This document shows, piece after piece, positions 32,792-41,228 of a stretch of 59,014 bases of DNA (its first letter is position 1; each line of letters begins with the position of its first letter). The notes below the pieces were generated by a model, which worked only from the letters and a program-made list of their open reading frames with translations, did not search any database and was not told the origin of the DNA. This DNA comes from Nevskiaceae bacterium (GTDB taxonomy: Bacteria; Pseudomonadota; Gammaproteobacteria; Steroidobacterales; Steroidobacteraceae): assembly GCA_018883185.1 (NCBI GenBank), contig VEQP01000017.1, forward strand, positions 1 to 59,014, in the 5' to 3' direction. Position numbers and translations under genes: made by a program.

Positions 32792-33115
32792 TCAGCGACG
32801 GCCGTAGCCGCCGCCACCGCCGCCGTATCCGCCGCCGCCATAGCCGCCACCACCAGAGCGTGGCGGACGCGGAGCGCGCTCCTGCGCTTCATTGATGCGC
32901 AGGGCACGACCGTTCATGTCGTAGCCGTTGAGGGCTGCGATGGCCGCCTGGGCTTCGGCGGCGGGCATGTCGACGAAGCCGAAGCCGCGTGGACGACCGG
33001 TCTCGCGGTCGTTAACGAGCTTGACCGAGTCGACTTTGCCGTAGCGCTCGAAGAGCACGCGGACATCGGCTTCGTTAGCAGAGAAGGGCAAGTTGCCTAC
33101 GTAAATGGTGGTCAT
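32792..33115 (-). CDS. Glycine-rich RRM RNA-binding protein
   Basis: A 107-residue protein with one RNA recognition motif. RNP2 is IYVGNL at 4-9 and RNP1 is RGFGFVDM at about 43-50. A tail from about residue 85 is almost only Gly and Tyr with a few Arg. Such proteins bind single-stranded RNA and are often cold-inducible in bacteria, but the target is unknown. The gene stands alone with 83 bp upstream that can hold its own promoter. Confidence 0.93.
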   Translation of the reverse strand: MTTIYVGNLPFSANEADVRVLFERYGKVDSVKLVNDRETGRPRGFGFVDMPAAEAQAAIAALNGYDMNGRALRINEAQERAPRPPRSGGGGYGGGGYGGGGGGYGRR

Positions 33116-33198
33116 TCAACCGTCTCACTTTGGGTGGGCTCATCACACTCGCCCGATGCTACTACCGAATTTGACGGCAAGTAAACCGGGGTCTCGCG

Positions 33199-34104
33199 CT
33201 ACTTTTTGCCGGGTGTGGTGGGCTGAACCTTTTTCTTGAAGTAGGTCCAGCTCGTCTCATTTTCGCGACTGTCATCGCCCGGGGGCGGGTTGCGGTACTC
33301 GGGGTATTCAGTCTCGATCGCCTTGCGCATCACGGTCGGCAACTGCTCGTAAGAGTCGAGTTTGCGGCCGGCGGCATGGATGTAGATGATGCCGGCGCGG
33401 CCGCTCATTTCCATCCAGGGCAACCACTCGGCGAGGCGCACCCAACCCACCTCGATGGCCGGGTTGGCGTTCTTCGGGTCGACCAGGTCGCTCACCTTGC
33501 CGAAGAAATTGAACATTTCGGTGGCGTGGTAGTAGCCGCCTACGTTTTTTTGATATTCGCCGCCGAGCGGGTTGATGTAGAACAACGGCACGGTGATGGT
33601 GTTCCACCAGGTGTCGCCTGAGATGGTGCCCGGCCACTTCGCCGGCGTGCCATCGGCGGCCTTGGCGAACACGGGGCGCTGGTTGACCGGGTCGTTGGCC
33701 GTCTGCAGAACTTTGACGGTCTGGCCGGTCCACGGGTTCTTCCACTCGCGCAGCAGCTCGCCCGTCGTCGGGTCGACGTACAGCAGCAGTTCGCGTGAGA
33801 CGAGGCGCCAGCCAGCACCGCGCGCCGGATCATTGACGGTCACGCACTGGCGGACGTTGTAGCCCTCCACATCGAACAGCTTGCGATCACGCTCGCCCGG
33901 AACGCGGCTGAACGCTTCGCCATGGAAGTAATAGATCGTCGGCACGTTGTCGTTGGCCGAGCACTGGATCTTGCGGGCCGCGAGGTTGGCGCCCTCCGGC
34001 GTGCCGAGGTCGATGGGCTTGGCCTTGCTCGCGGCCAGCGTGGCGGCGCTGCCGAGTAGCATCACGGCGGCGGCGAGCGAAAGAACGTTCCAGGATCGGC
34101 TCAT
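33199..34104 (-). CDS. DUF1838 family exported protein
   Basis: A 301-residue protein with a signal peptide (VLSLAAAVMLLGSAATLAAS) and the DUF1838 domain. Recognisable parts are FHGEAFSRVPGERDRKLFDV, then LLYVDPTTGELLREWKNPWT and WLPWMEMSGRAGIIYIHAAG. The family is widespread in environmental proteobacteria without assigned function. It is the last gene of the rhodanese-speA operon and starts within the stop of the short helical protein gene (ATGA). Being exported, it probably acts apart from the cytoplasmic enzymes before it. Confidence 0.85.
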   Translation of the reverse strand: MSRSWNVLSLAAAVMLLGSAATLAASKAKPIDLGTPEGANLAARKIQCSANDNVPTIYYFHGEAFSRVPGERDRKLFDVEGYNVRQCVTVNDPARGAGWRLVSRELLLYVDPTTGELLREWKNPWTGQTVKVLQTANDPVNQRPVFAKAADGTPAKWPGTISGDTWWNTITVPLFYINPLGGEYQKNVGGYYHATEMFNFFGKVSDLVDPKNANPAIEVGWVRLAEWLPWMEMSGRAGIIYIHAAGRKLDSYEQLPTVMRKAIETEYPEYRNPPPGDDSRENETSWTYFKKKVQPTTPGKK

Positions 34105-34460
34105 GGCGGTCTGTCTCCTGCGGATCGATTGAGATATTTGACGACTTCGGGATGGATGCGCGATACCGGCACCCGGTTGCGGGTGAGTTCAGCGAGCACT
34201 CGGGTGGTGAAGGCCGCGAGGTCGGCTGCCCGCGCCTCCGCCTCGGCCGGCGTATCACGGTGACGCTCGACCGCCTCGGCAGGCAACACCTGCCGGGCCG
34301 TGAGTTCGGCTTCGAGCGTGGCGAGGCGCTCGCGCACCACGTAAAGCTCTGCGGTCAAAGCCATGATGGCACCGACCGCGTTGTCCATCGGCAGCGCGGC
34401 GAGGAAGTCCGGCTCGAGGTCCGTAATCGGGCCCTGCAATGCGGCGTTGCGCTCGGTCAT
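34101..34460 (-). CDS. Short helical partner protein of the methyltransferase (second copy)
   Basis: A 119-residue protein related to the one at 3556-3867. The shared core is a predicted amphipathic helix (ALTAELYVVRERLATLEAEL) followed by the signature ARQVLPAEAVERH. The C-terminus is longer here and ends in a basic/Pro-containing tail. It starts inside the stop of the methyltransferase gene and ends inside the start of the DUF1838 gene, both 4-nt overlaps. There is no catalytic motif or signal peptide. A role as a regulatory or structural subunit of the methyltransferase is inferred from the repeated pairing. Confidence 0.7.
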   Translation of the reverse strand: MTERNAALQGPITDLEPDFLAALPMDNAVGAIMALTAELYVVRERLATLEAELTARQVLPAEAVERHRDTPAEAEARAADLAAFTTRVLAELTRNRVPVSRIHPEVVKYLNRSAGDRPP

Positions 34461-35593
34461 TTCTCGAACACGTAGAGGTTCCAGTAGTTCGCGTTGATCG
34501 GTGCTCGTCCGGGACGTTTCACTGATCGGTTCAGCCGCTCGAAAGGCGTGATGCTGACTTTGGAAAACCCTGCCGCGCGCGCCCATTCGGCGATCGGTGA
34601 GTCGTACCACGGCGTGGAGTAGGTTTCGTTGTTTGTCCAGGCGTGGGTTCGCTGCAGCACGTTCTGGAAGTCATCGCCCGGGCGAAGGTGGAACTCATGC
34701 CCGACGAACAGACCACCGGGTTTGAGCACCCGCGCCGCCTCGGCAAGCAGAGCCGGAGTGTGCGCGGGCGGCAATTCGTGCAGCATGAAGTTGAAGAAGA
34801 TCAGATCGAAACTCTCGTTCGGGTAGTCGAGGTGCTCCAGATCCTGCTGCGAGAGCTGGAACCTGAAGCCCTGCTCGCGAGCGCGTCGGTGGGCGACCTT
34901 CAGGCACGGCGCCGATAGATCCACGCCATGGCATTCCGACTCAGGATGCAACTGCTGCCAGGTGATGAGCGCTGCGCCATGCCCCGTGCCCCAATCGAGT
35001 ACCCGCGACCAATGCCGCTGCGGCAGTGCCTCGAAGAGGATGCGGTAGATACCGTTCGGATCTGCGTGGGCCGGAACGGTCGTGCGTCGGCCGATTTCAT
35101 AGGCGAGACCGTCGAGTGCGTCGTGGGCGACGCCGCCGGTGTGCTGATGAAAGGGGACGAAGCGGAAGTACTCGGGCAACGGCAGCGCGGGGTTCAGTCG
35201 CAGTTCGTCCGGCGCGGCCGTGGCTGCGGTGGACTCGAGCTCGGCGACCAGACGTTCGCGCTGGGCTTGCAGGGTGGCGAAGATGCCGAACGAGGGCCAG
35301 TGATACTTGAAACGCTGCAGATTGCGGTAGGCCCAGCAGTAAAACTGGAACTCGGTCGTGCCATCGAGCAGCGCCTCGACGCCGCGCCAATCTCCGGCGG
35401 CGGGACGAGCTTCCGCTGGCGTGCGCTCTAGCGCTGCCTCGTAAGCATCGTGCATCTGTGCGACTAAAGGACCTTCCATGTAATTGCGCGCCGCGCGCAG
35501 GAAGGTGTGGTAGCTGCGAAAGTCGCGGCTCTCCTCGACCTGCAGCGGCGGCGGTCGGGTGTCGTCACGCAATGGGTCGAGAACGGCGTTCAT
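34457..35593 (-). CDS. Class I SAM-dependent methyltransferase with helical N-terminal domain (second copy)
   Basis: A 378-residue paralogue of the protein at 2366-3559. The first ~195 residues are mostly helical and contain the shared segment LRLNPALPLPEYF near 131, followed by HTGGVAHD. The Rossmann domain begins with VLDWGTGHGA (D200), then CHGVDLSAPCLKVA, DLIFFNFMLHELP and the closing strands KPGGLFVGHEFHL. It begins inside the speA stop codon (ATGA), so it is co-translated with arginine decarboxylase. The substrate is unknown. The speA context makes an amine or amine-derived product one option, but this is only a guess. Confidence 0.82.
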   Translation of the reverse strand: MNAVLDPLRDDTRPPPLQVEESRDFRSYHTFLRAARNYMEGPLVAQMHDAYEAALERTPAEARPAAGDWRGVEALLDGTTEFQFYCWAYRNLQRFKYHWPSFGIFATLQAQRERLVAELESTAATAAPDELRLNPALPLPEYFRFVPFHQHTGGVAHDALDGLAYEIGRRTTVPAHADPNGIYRILFEALPQRHWSRVLDWGTGHGAALITWQQLHPESECHGVDLSAPCLKVAHRRAREQGFRFQLSQQDLEHLDYPNESFDLIFFNFMLHELPPAHTPALLAEAARVLKPGGLFVGHEFHLRPGDDFQNVLQRTHAWTNNETYSTPWYDSPIAEWARAAGFSKVSITPFERLNRSVKRPGRAPINANYWNLYVFEK

Positions 35594-37569
35594 TCCAGGT
35601 AAGCATACCCGTTGAGCTCGCCTTCATAGAAGCGCTTGAGCGCTTGGCTCTCGACGACCGTCATGCGGCCCTCGCGGATCGCGCGTTCGCAGTCCCGCGC
35701 CAGCGCCGGATAAAGCTCCGCGACGTCGTACTCCATGTATTCGAGCACCTTGTTGGCGGTATCACCCATCACGACTTCGTCGATCCACCACTTGCCGTCA
35801 TCCTCGAGGCGAATGTGCACGACGTGGGTATCGCCAAAGAGATTGTGCAGATCGCCCAAGGTTTCCTGATACGCACCGACCAGGAAGGCCGCGAGGTAGT
35901 ACTCGTCTCCTTCGGCGATATCGTGCAGTTCGAGGGTGCGTTTGACCTCACGATGACTGACGAAGTGGTCGATCTTGCCGTCCGAGTCGCAGGTGATGTC
36001 GGCGAGTACGGCGCGTCGGGTGGGGCATTCGTCGAGTCGGTGTATCGGCATGATCGGGAATAGCTGGTCGATCGCCCAACTGTCTGGCAGCGACTGGAAC
36101 ACCGACATGTTGCAGAAGTAAATGTCCGAAAGGATCGACTCGATGCCCTCGAGCTCCTCGGGCACTTCGTCGAGCTTGCGACAGTAGTCGCGAATCTTCG
36201 CGCAGGTCGCCCAGTACAGGCGCTCGGCGAGGCCGCGGAACTCAAGCGATAGCAGCCCGAGGTTGAACATCTGCAGGCACTGCTCGCGCGCGGTGAGCGC
36301 ATCGTGCCAGCACTCGACGAGCCGTCGTTCGCTGACCTCGCGGTATGCGCCGAGCAGATCCTGCACGGGCTGGGGCAGGGTGCGCCCCGCGTATTCTTCA
36401 TCCTCGCGACCACTGACGCGGAATTTGTCGAGCGCCGAGGAGCCGAGGGTATTGAAGATCAGCACGCTGTGATGCGCCGCGATCGCTCGGCCCGACTCGC
36501 TGACGATCAGAGGGTGCTCGATGCCGCGCGCGTTGCACACGCTCGCCACGCGATACACGACATCGTTGGCGTATTCCTCGATGCTGTAATTCATTGAGGA
36601 GGAGTAGTTGGTGCCCGAGCCATCGTAGTCGACGCCGAGGCCACCACCGACGTCGATGTATTCGAGGCCGGCCCCGAGCAGTTTCAACTCCGCGTAGACG
36701 TGGGCGAGCTCGTTGATTGCATCCTTGACGCGCCGAATGTCCTGCAACTGGCTGCCAGGGTGGCAGTGTACGAGCTTGAGGCAGTCGAGCATGTTCTCGC
36801 GCCGCAGCACCTCGACCGCTTCGAGGATCTCCGTGATGAAGAGACCAAACTTGGATTTCTCGCCCGCCGAATCGCGCCAACGACCCGAACCCTCGCTCGC
36901 GAGTTTGACGCGGATGCCGATGCGCGGCCGCACGTCGAGGGCGCGCGCGTGCTTGATGATGAGCCCGAGTTCGGCAAAGTTTTCCACCACCGGGACGATA
37001 GTGCGGCCAAGCTTGGTGGCGAGCATCGCCGTTTCGATGTAGCTGTCGTCCTTGAAGCCATTGCAGACGATCAGGCGGTCGGGTGAGTTCTCCGTCATCG
37101 CCATCACGGCGAGCAGTTCCGGCTTGCTGCCCGCTTCGAGACCGAAACCGAAGTCGGCGCCGTAGCGGTAAACCTCCTGCACCACGAGGCGTTGCTGGTT
37201 CACCTTGATCGGAAACACCGCCGAGTAGCGGTTGCGGTAGTCGTTCTCGCTGATCGCACGCGCGAAGGCGTCGTTCAGCTGCTTCAAGCGATGCGCGAGA
37301 ATGCCGGAAAAGCGCACCACGACAGGCGTGGTCAGTTCGCGCTGTTTCAGGCCTTGCACCACCTCATACAGGTCGATCTCCCGCCCCGCCACTTGCTCGG
37401 GGCGCACCACGACATGGCCCGCCTCGTTGATGCCGAAGTAGCCTTGGCCCCAAGCGGGAAGGTGATAGAGGTCGAGCGACTCGCTCACGCTCCACGGCGG
37501 CGCGCGACGTGTTCCGTTTGCAGCCACTCCGTTTGCAGCGCTGGCGGGCGTTGAACTGTCCGTGCTCAC
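35590..37569 (-). CDS. speA: Biosynthetic arginine decarboxylase
   Basis: A 659-residue PLP enzyme that turns arginine into agmatine, the first step of one route to putrescine. The length matches E. coli SpeA (658). The PLP lysine is K122 in FPIKVNQ, followed by GLEAGSKPEL. The phosphate-binding glycine stretch is YIDVGGGLGVDYDG. The late CDSDG segment (in LADITCDSDG) holds the conserved active-site Cys. The GTG start at 37569 overlaps the rhodanese stop by 4 nt, and the end overlaps the methyltransferase start. No agmatinase or agmatine deiminase gene is visible in the window. Confidence 0.96.
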   Translation of the reverse strand: MSTDSSTPASAANGVAANGTRRAPPWSVSESLDLYHLPAWGQGYFGINEAGHVVVRPEQVAGREIDLYEVVQGLKQRELTTPVVVRFSGILAHRLKQLNDAFARAISENDYRNRYSAVFPIKVNQQRLVVQEVYRYGADFGFGLEAGSKPELLAVMAMTENSPDRLIVCNGFKDDSYIETAMLATKLGRTIVPVVENFAELGLIIKHARALDVRPRIGIRVKLASEGSGRWRDSAGEKSKFGLFITEILEAVEVLRRENMLDCLKLVHCHPGSQLQDIRRVKDAINELAHVYAELKLLGAGLEYIDVGGGLGVDYDGSGTNYSSSMNYSIEEYANDVVYRVASVCNARGIEHPLIVSESGRAIAAHHSVLIFNTLGSSALDKFRVSGREDEEYAGRTLPQPVQDLLGAYREVSERRLVECWHDALTAREQCLQMFNLGLLSLEFRGLAERLYWATCAKIRDYCRKLDEVPEELEGIESILSDIYFCNMSVFQSLPDSWAIDQLFPIMPIHRLDECPTRRAVLADITCDSDGKIDHFVSHREVKRTLELHDIAEGDEYYLAAFLVGAYQETLGDLHNLFGDTHVVHIRLEDDGKWWIDEVVMGDTANKVLEYMEYDVAELYPALARDCERAIREGRMTVVESQALKRFYEGELNGYAYLE

Positions 37570-38420
37570 GGTGTGCTACCCCGCGCCACCGGTCGACCGG
37601 GGTCGCGAATCCACTCGCTCCAGGACCCGGGGTACAGCCTCGCGCCACGTATTCCCGCGTGCTCCATGGCGAGTAGATTGACGCAGGCGCTGACACCGGA
37701 GCCGCACATCGCGATCATCTGCTCGGCTTGCACACCGCCCAGCGTGCCCGTCCACTCGCTGCGCAGCGCATCGATGGGGCGCATGAGACCGGCGGTGTCG
37801 AGGTTACGGCCGTAGTGGTGGCTCACGGCACCGGGCACGTGGCCGCTGATGGGGTCGATCGATTCGCTGCCGCCCGCGTAGCGCTCCGCGCTACGTGCGT
37901 CGACGAGGCGCACGGCAGGGTCGCCGAGATGGCTGAGCACTTCGTCGACATTGGCGACCCGCCGCGGGTCGGGGCGGGCGATGAACCCGCGGGGTTCTAT
38001 GCGCGGTGTGGCAGTGGTCAGTGGGCGATTACCCTGCGTCCAGGCGGCGAGGCCGCCATCGAGCACGGCGACGCGCTCGTGCCCCAGCCAGCGAAAGAGC
38101 CACCATGCTCGGGCAGCGTAGAAACTGTTGCCCTGATCGTAGGCGACGATCTGAGTGGCCGCATCGATGCCCCAGGCCCCGGCGCGTCGCGCAAAGTCGG
38201 CCGGGTCGGGCAGGGGATGCCGGCCCGATGTGGCGGTCGGCGCGGCGGCCAGATCGCGGTCGAGGTGGGCATAGCGGGCGCCCTCGATGTGTGCGGTCGA
38301 ATAGGCCTTTTCGCCGGCAGCGGCATCGGTGAGGTCGAACCGGCAGTCGAGCAACACCCACCGCGAATCATGCAGATGGGTTGCCAGCGTGTCGGCGTCG
38401 ATCAAGGTCGAATAGATCAT
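37566..38420 (-). CDS. Sulfurtransferase (SseA-like, two rhodanese domains)
   Basis: A 284-residue protein with two rhodanese domains. The first (about 5-135) includes DCRFDL and HIEGARYAHLDRDL. The second carries VRLVDARSAERYAGG, then ISGHVPGAVSHHYG and the active loop MCGSGVSACVN. The catalytic Cys is C239; CGSGVSA is typical of 3-mercaptopyruvate sulfurtransferases. The ATG at 38420 is used; a TTG immediately before it is possible. It is the first gene of the speA operon and is divergent from the GST gene, leaving 65 bp for promoters. Confidence 0.88.
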   Translation of the reverse strand: MIYSTLIDADTLATHLHDSRWVLLDCRFDLTDAAAGEKAYSTAHIEGARYAHLDRDLAAAPTATSGRHPLPDPADFARRAGAWGIDAATQIVAYDQGNSFYAARAWWLFRWLGHERVAVLDGGLAAWTQGNRPLTTATPRIEPRGFIARPDPRRVANVDEVLSHLGDPAVRLVDARSAERYAGGSESIDPISGHVPGAVSHHYGRNLDTAGLMRPIDALRSEWTGTLGGVQAEQMIAMCGSGVSACVNLLAMEHAGIRGARLYPGSWSEWIRDPGRPVARGSTP

Positions 38421-38485
38421 CAAAGGGTCCCCGTCTTCTCAAGGCGCGAATTCTCCGGCCAGAGCGTTGCAGTTACAATCCTTCG

Positions 38486-39169
38486 ATGACGATCGACGTG
38501 TATTGGGGAAGTGGCAGTCCGTACTCCTGGAGGGTACTGCTGGCGCTTGAGCACAAGCGGCTCGAGTACCGCAGTCATCTGCTGCAGTTGGCGTTTCAGG
38601 AGCAGAAGTCCCCGCAGATGATCGCCATGAACCCCCGCGGGCGCCTGCCGGTGCTCAAGCACGACGAGTACGTCGTATTCGAGTCGGTAGCAGTGCTGCA
38701 CTACCTCGATCTGAAATACCCGCAGCCGCCTATCTTCGGTCGCTCGGCCGAGGAGTCCGCGGTGATCATGCGGGTGATCGGCGAGTTCCAGGCCTATACC
38801 GAGGCACACATCCTCGGCATTTGCCGCAGCTTGTTGCCGGGCGAGGGTGCGCCGTCAGCGGAGCCGCCGCTCGATGGCGACCAGTTGACCGATGCGATGC
38901 ACGTCGTGGCACGCGAAGCGCGCACCATCGAGCAGCGGGTGTCGCGCTTCGACTGGATCGTGGGCGAGGACTACAGCGCGGTGGACATGGCGATTTTCCC
39001 GTTCATCCAGTTGCTGCGCCGCGCATTGCTGCGGCCGAGTGCCTCGGATCTGGCGCGACGCTTTTTGCCGCTCGAGACAAATTACCCGGCACTCGGTCGG
39101 TGGTTGCAGCGCATCGAGGCGTTGCCGGGATACGATCGCACTGTTCCGCCGCATTGGCGCACAAACTGA
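38486..39169 (+). CDS. Glutathione S-transferase family protein
   Basis: A 227-residue protein with an N-terminal thioredoxin-like GST domain. It starts MTIDVYWGSGSPYSWRVLLA, with a Ser near residue 11-14 in the place of the catalytic residue, and includes NPRGRLPVLKHDEYVVFESV with the cis-Pro and the Glu-Ser pair that hold glutathione. The all-helical C-terminal half includes WIVGEDYSAVDMAIFPFI. It lies 9 nt upstream of homospermidine synthase and is probably co-transcribed with it. The substrate is unknown. Confidence 0.9.
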   Translation: MTIDVYWGSGSPYSWRVLLALEHKRLEYRSHLLQLAFQEQKSPQMIAMNPRGRLPVLKHDEYVVFESVAVLHYLDLKYPQPPIFGRSAEESAVIMRVIGEFQAYTEAHILGICRSLLPGEGAPSAEPPLDGDQLTDAMHVVAREARTIEQRVSRFDWIVGEDYSAVDMAIFPFIQLLRRALLRPSASDLARRFLPLETNYPALGRWLQRIEALPGYDRTVPPHWRTN

Positions 39170-39178
39170 AGGAGCATC

Positions 39179-40600
39179 ATGAGTCAACACAAAGTTCACG
39201 TCGAATTCCCGGGCCGCATCGTTTTCGTCGGCTTTGGCAGCATCGGTCAGGGCGTCTTGCCGCTCATCCTGCGGCACATCGGCACCCGGCCCGAGCGCAT
39301 CACTATCGTCTCGGCCGACGAACGCGGCTCGGAGGTGGCGGTGCATTTCGGCGTGCGCTTCATCAAGCAGGCAGTCACGGCGGATAACCTCCGCAGCTTG
39401 CTTGAGCCGCTGCTCTCGAGTGGCGACTTCTTGATCAACGTGTCAGTGGACGTGTCGTCCTGCGCCTTGATCGACTTCTGTCACGAGCGCGGCGCGCTTT
39501 ACCTCGACACCTGCATCGAGCCGTGGCCGGGCGGCTACACCGACAAGTCGCTGCCCGCGGCGCGGCGCACCAATTACGCGCTGCGCGAGACTGCGCTCGC
39601 CCTGCGTCAGGGTCGTGAGAATGGGCCGACCGCCGTGCTCACACACGGCGCCAATCCGGGCATGGTGTCGCACTTCGTCAAGCAGGCGATGCTCAACATC
39701 GCGGCCGATACAGGCGTCGCAGCGGGAAATCCGCAGAGTCGTGACGACTGGGCCACGCTGGCTCATACGCTCGGCATCAAGGTTATCCACGTGGCTGAGC
39801 GCGACACACAGCTCTCGCCCGTGCGCAAGCGGCCGGGCGAGTTCGTAAACACCTGGTCAGTCGATGGGTTCGTCAGCGAGGGCTCGCAACCCTGTGAGCT
39901 TGGCTGGGGTTCGCACGAGCGACATTTTCCCGCCGATGGTCATCGCTACGATTTCGGTCGCGGTTCCTCGATCTACCTCAGCCAGCCGGGCGCCGCGACC
40001 AAGGTGCGCACGTGGACACCTAAAGCCGGGCACTTCCATGCCTTCGCGATCACGCACGGTGAGTCCATCTCGATTTCCGACTATCTGAGTGTCAAGTCCG
40101 GCGATCAGGTGCTGTACCGGCCGACCGTGCACTACGCCTACCATCCCTGTGACGACGCCGTGCTCTCGGTGCACGAACTCGTCGGGCGTAATTTCGTGAT
40201 GCAACCTGAGCAGCGCATCCTGATGAATGAGATTTCTTCAGGCGGTATCGACGAACTGGGTGTGCTGCTCGCAGGTCACGCGCGCAACGCTTACTGGTAC
40301 GGTTCGCAACTCAGCATCGACGAGGCGCGCACCCTGTGCCCCTTCAACAACGCGACCAGTCTGCAGGTCACCGTGGCCGTGCTGTCGGGCGTGATCTGGG
40401 CGATGGAAAATCCGCGTCGAGGCATCGTGGAGCCCGATGAGATGGACTTCCGCCGCAACCTCGAGATCTGCATGCCGTACCTCGGGTCGGTCGTCGGTGA
40501 GTACACTGACTGGAATCCGCTCACCGATCGTGAGCGTCTCTTCCCCGAGGATCTCGATCGCTCGGATCCGTGGCAGTTCAAGAATATCCGCGTCCGCTGA
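39179..40600 (+). CDS. hss: Homospermidine synthase
   Basis: A 473-residue enzyme that joins two putrescine units, or spermidine and putrescine, into homospermidine using NAD+. The Rossmann fingerprint is VFVGFGSIGQGVLP (GFGSIG at 18-23). Further family-typical pieces are YLDTCIEPWPGGYTD, VLTHGANPGMVSHFVKQA and the late MDFRRNLEICMPYLG. An AGGAG-like sequence (GAAGGAGCATC) precedes the ATG. It stands opposite speA, which suggests a polyamine locus split over two divergent units. Confidence 0.95.
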   Translation: MSQHKVHVEFPGRIVFVGFGSIGQGVLPLILRHIGTRPERITIVSADERGSEVAVHFGVRFIKQAVTADNLRSLLEPLLSSGDFLINVSVDVSSCALIDFCHERGALYLDTCIEPWPGGYTDKSLPAARRTNYALRETALALRQGRENGPTAVLTHGANPGMVSHFVKQAMLNIAADTGVAAGNPQSRDDWATLAHTLGIKVIHVAERDTQLSPVRKRPGEFVNTWSVDGFVSEGSQPCELGWGSHERHFPADGHRYDFGRGSSIYLSQPGAATKVRTWTPKAGHFHAFAITHGESISISDYLSVKSGDQVLYRPTVHYAYHPCDDAVLSVHELVGRNFVMQPEQRILMNEISSGGIDELGVLLAGHARNAYWYGSQLSIDEARTLCPFNNATSLQVTVAVLSGVIWAMENPRRGIVEPDEMDFRRNLEICMPYLGSVVGEYTDWNPLTDRERLFPEDLDRSDPWQFKNIRVR

Positions 40601-40624
40601 ATTCGCGCCCGTGGCCAGGCATCG

Positions 40625-40648
40625 GTACCCGCGGCTCAGCGCGGGTAC
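40625..40648. terminator. Perfect hairpin between hss and greB
   Basis: A 9-bp perfect stem (GTACCCGCG with CGCGGGTAC) and a 6-nt loop lie between two convergent genes, and the loop and right arm run into the greB stop and last codons. There is no T tract on either side, so it would be at best a non-classic, bidirectional terminator or RNA-stabilising stem. Confidence 0.4.
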
Positions 40649-41136
40649 TCGATGTCCGTGATCAGGTAACAGCGCTCGCCCGCCGGCGTTTGCACGCGGA
40701 CCTCGTCGTCGAGGTGCTTACCGAGCAGCGCCCGGGCAAGCGGTGCATCCATGCTGATGTAGCCGGGCGCGAGGTCGAACTCGTCGGGACCCACGATGCG
40801 GTGACGGACCTGCTCGCCGGCGTCATCCTCGAGCGTGACCCAGGCACCAAAAAATACGCGCGAAAGATCGGCGGGCGGCTTCGCGACGATCACCATGCCT
40901 TCGAGGCGCTTGCGCAGAAAGCGAACTCGGCTGTCGATCTCCCGCAGTCGGCGTTTGCCATACGTGTATTCGGCATTCTCCGAGCGATCGCCCTGCGCGG
41001 CCGCTTCGCTCACGGCCTGCGTGACGCGCGGCCTCTCGACCCGCCACAACTCGTCAAGCTCCTGCGTCATGCGTGCATGGCCCTCGGGCGTGATGAAGCG
41101 AGAGCCGGGTGTCGTCGGCGGGCGGTAGCGGGACAT
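40636..41136 (-). CDS. greB: Transcription elongation factor GreB
   Basis: A 166-residue factor that rescues backtracked RNA polymerase by stimulating RNA cleavage. The N-terminal coiled coil holds the acidic tip in AAAQGDRSENAEYTYGKRRL (D and E placed at the hairpin end). The C-terminal FKBP-like domain has VTLEDDAGEQVRHRIVGPDE, ending in YLITDIEYPR. YTYGKRRLREID identifies GreB rather than GreA. It is a single gene; its 3' end meets hss convergently over the hairpin noted above. Confidence 0.95.
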   Translation of the reverse strand: MSRYRPPTTPGSRFITPEGHARMTQELDELWRVERPRVTQAVSEAAAQGDRSENAEYTYGKRRLREIDSRVRFLRKRLEGMVIVAKPPADLSRVFFGAWVTLEDDAGEQVRHRIVGPDEFDLAPGYISMDAPLARALLGKHLDDEVRVQTPAGERCYLITDIEYPR

Positions 41137-41228
41137 GGCGGTAGCGTGCCGGTGCGGTGAATGCCGGAGCGGATGTTGGCAGGGGCGGCAGAATACCCCT
41201 GCACTGCGAAAAGGTTAATCTTCGCGCC

